Assembly (NCBI GenBank): GCA_022457155.1
Contig: JAJGOT010000030.1
Coordinates: 1,320,001 to 1,384,000 of the forward strand
Direction: 5' to 3'
Length of the DNA stretch: 64,000 bases
Source of the DNA: Cladopsammia gracilis
Taxonomy: Eukaryota; Cnidaria; Anthozoa; Scleractinia; Dendrophylliidae
The position numbers and the translations under genes are program-made. The notes under the pieces were generated by a model that searched no databases, was not told where the DNA came from, and saw nothing but the letters and a program-made list of their open reading frames with translations. Shown here piece after piece: positions 56,823 to 64,000 of this stretch. How positions within the stretch are numbered: the stretch's first letter is position 1; each line of letters starts with the position of its first letter.

Positions 56823-57991
56823 TGCACCTATCAATGTTACGCCGCAGGGGGGGGGGGGGGGGAGGCCGGGTGTAGGTGGGGGATTTGACGTAACAAGTCT
56901 ACCCCTGGTAGGGACTTTTGATCATTCGTCGAGTCCCGGGGGTCGGGACTTTTGACTTTAACCGTTAGTGGCCAGGGCTCCACCGACGCCATCTTGGATT
57001 TTCGGCGCACCGAGACCTGGCCCAGTAGACATCAAAATGGAGGCTGCTTCGGCTGCTTCGGTTTCCGTGAAGAAGGTAAGAAATCTGTGATCATGCTGGA
57101 GATTCAAATATTTCAAACCGGATGCAATGACACGATGCTTCGTACAATGGAGATACTTCCTAGCTCCGAGAAACACATCAACTTGAACGTCATGATGAAG
57201 AAACACTACATCACAAGTTATGCTAACCGCAGACTTGAGCTCACATTAAATCACGTATTGAGAAAGTGAGCTGATCCTAAGCAGCGAATAATTCCTACTT
57301 AAGCGGCTACTACTGATCTTGCAACTCTTTCACTGAATTGAGCCAAAGAAACTCTATTGTTATGCCAAGAGCTAGGAAACAAATGACGGCGTAACTAAAT
57401 ATTCTAAACGGCTCTGGAAAGCGTAAATTCATCCTGTCAGTATCACAGCGAGAGCCTTCCTAAGATTAGAATAAGTAGACTTATTCTAAAGCTGGGCTAA
57501 AATGCTTTTAGGATTTGTGCTAGGCCTGTCACCTTTTATAACAACTTTATATGAATAATGGCCATGAGTTATCAACGGACCTCAATTCAAATAAAAGTAG
57601 CATAACATTTCATGATAAGATACCAGAATTTCCTTGTTTTGCTGTCTTGTTCAGTAGTATCAGTTGAGACAGTCTTCAACATTTTTATATACTTTCCAGA
57701 TGAATTATACATTACGTTTTTCTATTAAACAAACGTGATATCTTGAAATTGTTGTTTGTTGCCTTTTACAACTTTATAATTCCTGTATACCCTATTTTAA
57801 TTCTTGTTTGACTAATGTTTTGACCTTTTTCTGGAGGGGAGGGGGGGGGGGAATTTGCACTCTTTTGAGACCTTTTGACAAGCGATAACGTCCCTGGGGT
57901 CGGGCATTTGAACAGAAAAAATGATCTGAGTTCAAATCCTCCGCCTATGCCCGGCCTCCCCCACCCCTGCAGCTTAACATTGATAGGTGCA
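56823..57991. mobile_element. 1.17-kb MITE with poly-G arms
   Basis: TGCACCTATCAATGTTA and its complement at the ends, followed inward by G/C runs and GGAGGCCGGG / CCCGGCCTCC. TTT lies on both sides, a possible 3-bp duplication, but it is ambiguous in T-rich flanks. The interior includes a promoter-like patch and a short open exon (57037-57075). Confidence 0.7.
57037..57075 (+). CDS. Possible captured first exon
   Basis: ATG at 57037 (context ATCAAAATGG) encodes MEAASAASVSVKK and ends at AAG|GTAAGA, a strong donor, in phase 0. Upstream are GCCATCTTGGATTT and a GC-rich leader. This has the look of a housekeeping 5' UTR plus first coding exon. It lies inside the MITE-like element, and no downstream exon was found. 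Confidence 0.35.
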
Positions 57992-58470
57992 TTTGTTTTT
58001 TCATTCACCATTTTAATTACGTCAGTCCTCCAACATGGCCGCCAGTAAGTTTGTGACGTCATCCGCACACACACTATTTACTTTTCATTTCCAACGATAA
58101 AATGGAGTGTTTTCTTTCTGAATCGATTGACTACGCGTGGAATGAAGGACCTCGATTTGAGGCCACGAAATCAAGGCCAAATTGGTGATATATAGGTTAG
58201 CATTAGATTCCATTGATATATATGTATACATATATACATCCGAGAATCTCAAACGTGACTGGCTTCGTGCACAGTCAACCCAAGCTGGTGGCTTCGCAGC
58301 AATGACAATACCCAGGGTACAATATTATACTATTAGCCCTTTAGCGCCCAATGGCCACTTATGTGAAACGTCAAACTTTTGAAAACTTAAGAAAACGTCA
58401 AACCGACATCTTCCGCTTTTAAATTATAAACCAAGTCTGGTCGAGAACGGTTTATTTCACACTTCTAAGT

Positions 58471-58561
58471 ATGGCAGGCTGTCGTTTCTCTGTGTTACTG
58501 CTATTGCTGGCCTGTGTTGTTTTGGGCGCTTGGCTGAACTTCATTGCTACTGCACATCAAG
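58471..58561 (+). CDS. Gene 2 exon 1: signal peptide
   Basis: ATG at 58471 (context AGTATGGCA). It encodes MAGCRFSVLLLLLACVVLGA followed by WLNFIATAHQ and one base (G). A long Leu/Val-rich core and an A-x-A cleavage site (ATA) make a textbook signal peptide. The donor GTAATA at 58562 leaves phase 1, exactly matching the PAN exon at 62638 (G|GT gives Gly, then GCISRRV). The start lies 4 kb upstream of the PAN exon, with element-filled intron between. Directs the protein to the secretory pathway. Confidence 0.75.
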
Positions 58562-59783
58562 GTAATAAACAACTTGAATTTATACACAAAATCTAGCTTC
58601 CGTTGGTAAATTTATATTTTCATGGTGCTATGAAAAACCTGACCGTCCAAGTAAATTCGGTTGGTTTTTTAGGTTATAGCGGCATTATAAGTCAGTGAAG
58701 CTGACCAGTGCAAGACTTAATACATTAGCATGTTCTCTTGGTCCGGGCCATATGTAGCCATGTACGAAAGCGAGCCGTACTACACAATCTGTTTTAAGGA
58801 ACTTTTTACAATATTGCGGGCAAAACGTTTGAGAAAACGGCAAAAAAATATGTTTGTATTAACAGACCGTTCATAAAATTACACTAAGAGTCAAATCCAG
58901 AACTCCAATTGAAAACAAACAAAGCTGGATATAAGATTAAATTTTACGGAACCCGTCTATCACGATGTAATTTGAAAATCCTTTTTGGATTGCAACTGCT
59001 TGAATGAGCCATCGCAATATTAGAAAGTATAATTTATGTCAAGAATCGCTGTCTTGATTACCGACGGTCGCAAACCTGTCGAAATATATATTTACTAACT
59101 TGTGGTTGTTAATGGAAGGTAAGGAGCTGCGAGCAGATGGTCTAGTTATAAAGCATCATATTTCTTAATTGCCCGAAAAAATATTGGGAGGTATTTGGTA
59201 GTAATGTTCAAAATTGACTGTAGTTGAGAGAAACCATGAAAGGGTCGTTTACATTAAACACTTATCGAAAACATTGCGTACTTGTCAAAAACATTACGCA
59301 CTAAAAATCTTTACCGAGGAGCGTAAAATTGACTATTGACCAATCAGAACACTGTATTTTTATGGCTGTCCAGACGAGTAAAGTTTACCGGCGGGAGTAA
59401 ACTTTTACCAAAAGCTGTTTATGAAATATCGGTTTTATCGTGGCCATATGAATAAAACTGAAACGGATGATTATATCAGTTGTCTTTAACACGGGCCAAA
59501 GGACCTCCTTAGCTGTTTCAAAGTTCTCAAGAAATGCATGAACAAATTTGATTGTCTTGTCAACGAGATGCTTTACATCAAACAATTAACACCGAGTTTG
59601 AATGTGCAAACGGATTCTATCCGTGCTAAAATATTTGTGTAGCCACCTCCGCTATGTAAATTAGTTATTACTCTTGAACTCGCATTTGTTAATTTTATTT
59701 TATTCTCATTTGTACCCTTGATAATGGCGTCATGAGGTCGCTGAAACGTCGGGATATTATATCGCTTGTTTTTACTAATTTTT
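58562..59783 (+). other. Gene 2 intron 1, first part
   Basis: AT-rich intron upstream of the duplicated block. No exon or repeat recognised. Confidence 0.5.
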
Positions 59784-60543
59784 ACAATTTCGGTCAACAC
59801 TTTTACCACCTCAGCTCACTCAAACCGAAAGGAAGTGGAAGAGAATTCGAATTATGGAGTCAGACTCCCGGATTAAACTTACTTTATACTTTAGTATTTC
59901 ATGTATTTTAGCTTCACATTTTGCCAAAACACGAAGAGGCGTTTCGAGCTTACAGTCAATTCTCGTTATTACGGACACCCTCGGAACCGAGATTTGGTGT
60001 CCGTAATAGCGAGAGTCTGACTGTAATAGCACGGGGCGAAAAATATTTACTTGAAAGCATACTTACAGTAGAGGGATTATATGTATTTATATTTTCATTG
60101 ACTGCAGGACCTATTCCAGAGCATTTTCCACATGTAAAAAGAATTAAAACCGTTCTATTTACAAACATAATAGGCTTAAAAGAACGGAACTTACATACGC
60201 TTTTGTACAGTGTATAGTAGTTCAGTACATTATTCCCAAAAATTAGGAGTTACATCTAACCTATGCATCGTTATCATTTCCTGCTGTACATACTTGACGT
60301 TTGAAAATCTGTGGGATTTATTTTAAGCAGTAAACTGAAAATATACCGTTCATTACATGGCCGTCATTTCTCCTTAACAAAACGCGCCGCTTTGGATAAC
60401 TCTCCTTTGAATGGCAATTTCGCCGACGTTGTCGCTAAGGAGGCTAAATTCGTGCGCAACGTTAAACTGTCCTCTTTGAATTAGAAAAGAAACAATGTTT
60501 TGAGTCATGTTAAACTGCGTCTTTAACGCTAACTGTTGGTTTA

Positions 60544-61720
60544 CCGTAATGATTCGATTTAGTGCCCTCTTTCCAAAAAGTGCCCGCTATCGAATAAGCG
60601 CCCCCTCCCCCCTCCCCCCTGTGGATGGATCAGAGGACGGACACATCCACTGCTTCAAGGAAAAGAAGCCTTGCCATGAAGGGCTAGAACGGCCCAAGGT
60701 TGTTCAACAAGCCATGAGCAATTCACGCGACACGGATCCTTTCGACGGGATCACCGAATCGGACGTGGAAGATGCCGCACCAGAAAGCTTTTATTTAATG
60801 ATGCAAGTGAGACTGTCAAAGCCATCGGCGTCGAAATAGATTAAAATTCCCTCACGTTAACTGAACATTCACCGTATATTTGTTACTGTTACAGTTTCTG
60901 TTATTGTTCCTTTTTTAATAAATATTAAAGTTTTGTTACATACATACATACATACTAACTTTATTCAAGATGTAAACAACCTAATTTACAAGAAAAACAC
61001 AATATTAAAGGACATCTTGAAAAGGGAGTTGAGAGGTTAGCCCTATATTAGAACTCCCAAACAGAAATAGAAAATACTAAATAGAATAAAATAAAATAAA
61101 ATAAAAATAAATACAATGCAATACAAGTATTCAAACATCAAGGTCTTAATTAAAGGACGGTTCTAGTTTAAAATTTATTAAATAGATAATGATAAAGCTT
61201 ATTTTTAAAATGATGAAGGCTTTCAGCTTCTACTATGTCTCTTGGTAAATCGTTCCATTTTGAAACTATTCTAATAAAAAAAGAATATTTGTAGCAATCT
61301 AGTCTTGCGCTTTTAACATACAGTTTGTAGGAGTAATTCGCTCTAGTTGACCCAACTTTTGAGAATTCAAAGAAATCATAAAAATTCAAATGATAATATC
61401 CAAAGACGAACTTGTAGCACTCAATTAAAGAGTAATAATTTCTACGGTCAGATAGCGACGGCCATTTCAACAATTTACAACGATCGACATAAGGCATTTC
61501 TCTTTTGTGTTGATTAAGTGCTAACCTAGATGCCCTTCTCTGTATACTCTCCAAAGCACGGATGTCTTTGACGGATGTCTTGTTTTGAACATTTGGTTGT
61601 TTCTCAAAAAAGAAATAAGCGCCTTGTCCCGAATAAGCGCCCTTCCTCGAATAAGCGTCCCCCTTAGCTTTAGGTACCAAAGTAAATAACCACCCCGAGC
61701 GCTAAATCGAATAATTACGG
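60544..61720. mobile_element. 1.18-kb TA-flanked element, Tigger/pogo-like
   Basis: CCGTAATGATTCGATTTAG and CTAAATCGAATAATTACGG at the ends; TA at 60542-60543 and 61721-61722. Copy 1 of the duplication keeps the empty site (GGTTTACTTTCT near 8113). At 60609-60840 a + strand frame reads VDGSEDGHIHCFKEKKPCHE through SRDTDPFDGITESDVEDAAP, which resembles the C-terminal tail of DDE transposases of this type. That assignment is a recognition-level guess. A LINE fragment sits inside. Confidence 0.75.
60938..61610 (-). mobile_element. LINE 3' fragment (reverse transcriptase C-terminus)
   Basis: The minus-strand frame (about 61590-61168) encodes KTSVKDIRALESIQRRASRL, then KWPSLSDRRNYYSLIECYKF and FFIRIVSKWNDLPRDIVEAE, ending at 61168. 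ALE-x-I-Q-R-R, W-x-SL-x-x-RR and W-N-x-LP are hallmarks of the C-terminal region of CR1/L2/Rex-type LINE reverse transcriptases. The 3' end has a TACA repeat tail (60938-60955). 5'-truncated and dead. Confidence 0.82.
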
Positions 61721-61740
61721 TACTTTCTGGCTTTGAAATA

Positions 61741-62175
61741 CCCGGGGGGGGGGGGTACCCAACAAAGTTTTGTACGGGGATGCTCCGCCCCAAGGTCCAA
61801 ACCCTAACCCTTTCACATACCGATTTTGACAGGAAAAGGTACCCCTTTCATATACCTTTCATTGAAAATGGTACTCCTTTCACATACCTTTCATTGAAAA
61901 TGGTACCCCTTTCATATAGCCTTTACTTGCGTCTGTTTGATGTATTTTGAAAGGCGCTTTTTATAATACATAAATGGCAGATTTCCCTACCCTTTTTTAT
62001 ACTTCAACTTGTGTTTTCCCTACCTTTTCCTATACTTCGTGAAATCCCTACCCTTTCATATACTTCAACCCGTGAAATCCTTACCCTTTCATATACCTCC
62101 AGCCTCAAAAAGGTACCCCTTTCGGGCGGAGCATCCCCGTATAGCCCATTATAGGGAATACCCCCCCCCCCCGGG
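61741..62175. mobile_element. 435-bp MITE with 8-bp duplication
   Basis: Ends CCCGGGGGG / CCCCCCGGG with exact flanking TTGAAATA (61733-61740 and 62176-62183). Inner inverted pair GTACGGGGATGCTCCGCCC and its complement. The interior has repeated TACCCCTTTCATATACCTT and related strings. An 8-bp duplication is typical of hAT-type insertion; the ends are atypical. Confidence 0.82.
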
Positions 62176-62637
62176 TTGAAATACAAGTGAATATATAAGT
62201 GAAATACAAGCATTTCTCCCACTGAAAATAATCATATCTCGACACAAGTGAAGATGTCAATTCTATCTTCACTGTAAAGAATGACGATATCAATATCTTC
62301 ATGTTAGCTGCCATGGTTACCAGAGCTAAAAAGGTGTTGGTCTTAAGTCGAAACATCTTCAGAACTTACTCGCAATTCTTGGAAAATCTTCGGAAATCTT
62401 CGGATATTTTCAAAAAATTAATGTTTCGTTGAATCAAATAAACAAAATAATAACATAACTGCTTGAAGATATGAAATTTCTCTTCTCATGTCTTCATCGA
62501 TCTTAACACTCGTAGAAAAATTTCACATCGCCAAACACGAATGCATTATCTTCTAATTAGCAAGTTACTGAATTTCCGGTTCGTTTTACGGCTTATTTTC
62601 AGACTCATGTATTAGGAATTTTTTATTTTTTACGTAG

Positions 62638-62894
62638 GTGGTTGCATCAGCCGACGCGTCAAGTATCTTCCACCAAAAAACGGTCATTATTTGGAAGGTC
62701 ACGTGTTTTTAAATCTTACCATTGGAATAAACACACCATGTCAGCGGCGATGCGTAATGGAGAGAGAATGTGTTTCCGTCAACATTGGTCCGGCAGTTAA
62801 TGACAAAATTGTATGTGAATTAAGTAATTCAGACCACTTGCAGCATCCACAAGACCTTAAACCAAAACCAGGCTGGAATTACAGAGGCAACGAG
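62638..62894 (+). CDS. Gene 2 PAN/apple-like exon
   Basis: 257 nt, acceptor ACGTAG, donor GTACGA, phase 1 to 0. It encodes the same PAN-like module as 9036-9292, with one visible change (NIGPAV for NIGSAV). Joined to the signal exon at 58561 it starts Gly-Gly-Cys-Ile. All cysteines are kept. Confidence 0.8.
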
Positions 62895-62919
62895 GTACGA
62901 ATTGTACATAATAATACAT

Positions 62920-63410
62920 ATGGTAACGATGGTGATGGCGATGGCGATGGCGATGGCGATGGTGATGGCGATGTGGTTAACGGTGGGGAGGGAGGATAAC
63001 AAAGATGTTGCCAAAAATGTAAATGATGATGATAATGGTGACGATGGTGGCGTGGAAATAGTGATAGTTTAGCTGATACTGGTGATAATAGTGATGACGA
63101 TGAAGATGGTGATAATGCATGATATCCATGAAAATAATGATAAAAATGCTAGATAGTGTTGGTAATTACAACGTTAATCACGATTAAGATGAGGATGTTG
63201 ATGATAACTATGTCGATAATGATGATGATGATGATGATGATGATTAAAATTACTCGCTTGGTGAATGTAGTAATGATAATTATGATGATAATGACGACGA
63301 TGATGACGATGATGATGATGATGATGATGACGATGATGATGATGACGATGATGATGACAATGACGGCGATGGTGACGATGATTATGACGCTGGTGTTGGT
63401 GATTATATTA
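62920..63410. repeat. GATG microsatellite in gene 2 intron
   Basis: Counterpart of 9325-9775, with different unit numbers (for example two more GATGGC units near 62940 and a longer GATGAT run near 63300). Confidence 0.9.
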
Positions 63411-63651
63411 TATAATAGTGATGGTAAATATGGTGATTACTGTTATTATTACGAAGGCGCAATATTTAGGTTTAGTCAGGAACCATTAATGCGTCTCTGT
63501 CTCAGTATGTTACAGCTGATGCTGAAACACTTAACTACTCCCCTTTTGACATTGAATAACTAAACCAAACTTAGCAACTTAACTACCAATATCTTGCTTT
63601 GACTGATTCCACAGGAGCATAATATTTACAATTGTGTTTTTTTGCAATCAG

Positions 63652-63766
63652 AATCTTTGCGCCACCTACCCCTGCCTTAACAGCGGCAAGTGTTATTCGG
63701 GATATACTGATAAAAAATACTTATGCGAGTGCCCATCTGGCTACACAGGAGAAAACTGCGAGAAAG
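63652..63766 (+). CDS. Gene 2 EGF-like exon
   Basis: 115 nt, phase 0 to 1, CAATCAG acceptor and GTAAAAG donor. It encodes NLCATYPCLNSGKCYSGYTD, then KKYLCECPSGYTGENCEK. Six cysteines intact. The gene continues beyond the window; by analogy with gene 1, cbEGF exons should follow. Confidence 0.85.
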
Positions 63767-63885
63767 GTAAAAGCCATCCTAAACAGTAATTTTAACGATA
63801 CAATCGTATTGCTTATGATTTATATCTTGATTCGAGCCCCAGTTATCTTAAAAATATACATCTATTGTTATGAGTAAAATAAAAT

Positions 63886-63985
63886 TGTATTGTATTGCAT
63901 TGTATTGTATTGTATTGTATTGTATTGTATTGTATTGTATTGTATTGTATTGTATTGTATTGTATTGTATTGTATTGTATTGTAC
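63886..63985. repeat. TATTG microsatellite
   Basis: About 19 copies of a TATTG pentanucleotide, following GAGTAAAATAAAA. Possibly the tail of a truncated retroelement. Confidence 0.9.
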
Positions 63986-64000
63986 TGACTGGGAAAATAG

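Larger units (their letters stand above)
59784..63831 (+). repeat. Segmental duplication, copy 2
   Basis: Collinear with 6731-10200. It carries two elements absent from copy 1 (60544-61720 and 61741-62175) and lacks the SINE at 7244-7546. Similarity ends shortly after the EGF exon. Confidence 0.85.

Overview
The window is animal nuclear DNA, very probably from an anthozoan cnidarian such as a stony coral. The evidence is a secreted multidomain gene split into short phase-1 exons (PAN/apple, EGF, calcium-binding EGF, fibrinogen-like), GT-AG introns, AT-rich intergenic DNA, and dense insertion by eukaryotic DNA transposons, tRNA-derived SINEs and non-LTR retrotransposons. There are no bacterial operons. 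The species assignment is inference.

Host genes. Two tandem paralogues lie on the + strand. Gene 1 spans about 5.3-23.6 kb: a candidate signal-peptide exon (5341-5428), a PAN exon (9036-9292), an EGF exon (10022-10136), eleven cbEGF exons (10665-14312, ten intact) and a terminal fibrinogen-like exon ending in TAA (23032-23642). Gene 2 starts with a clear signal-peptide exon (58471-58561), has near-identical PAN (62638-62894) and EGF (63652-63766) exons, and runs off the right edge. The blocks 6731-10200 and 59784-63831 are a segmental duplication about 53 kb apart.

Mobile elements. The last intron of gene 1 holds a 6.7-kb PIF/Harbinger-type transposon (15671-22364). It has inverted arms of about 0.9 kb, a DDE transposase interrupted by a 307-bp TA-flanked insert, and a convergent two-exon MADF/SANT-like gene with one nonsense codon. 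Between the paralogues, a non-LTR retrotransposon fragment (minus strand) is split by a 17,039-bp element (32392-49430). That element has CACTGG termini, a 3-bp CAC duplication and subterminal TTTACAGA-type motifs, which suggests CACTA/EnSpm. It is itself filled with nested fold-back elements. The rest (24-31 kb and 50-58 kb) is a mosaic of non-autonomous elements, many with target duplications that can be read directly, plus microsatellites.

The two host genes look like secreted adhesion or matrix proteins. Almost everything else is transposable-element DNA, and the ordering of nested insertions can be read from empty sites preserved in repeat arms, in the paralogue and in interrupted reading frames. 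All exon boundaries come from reading splice sites and phases by eye; no alignment or database search was run.
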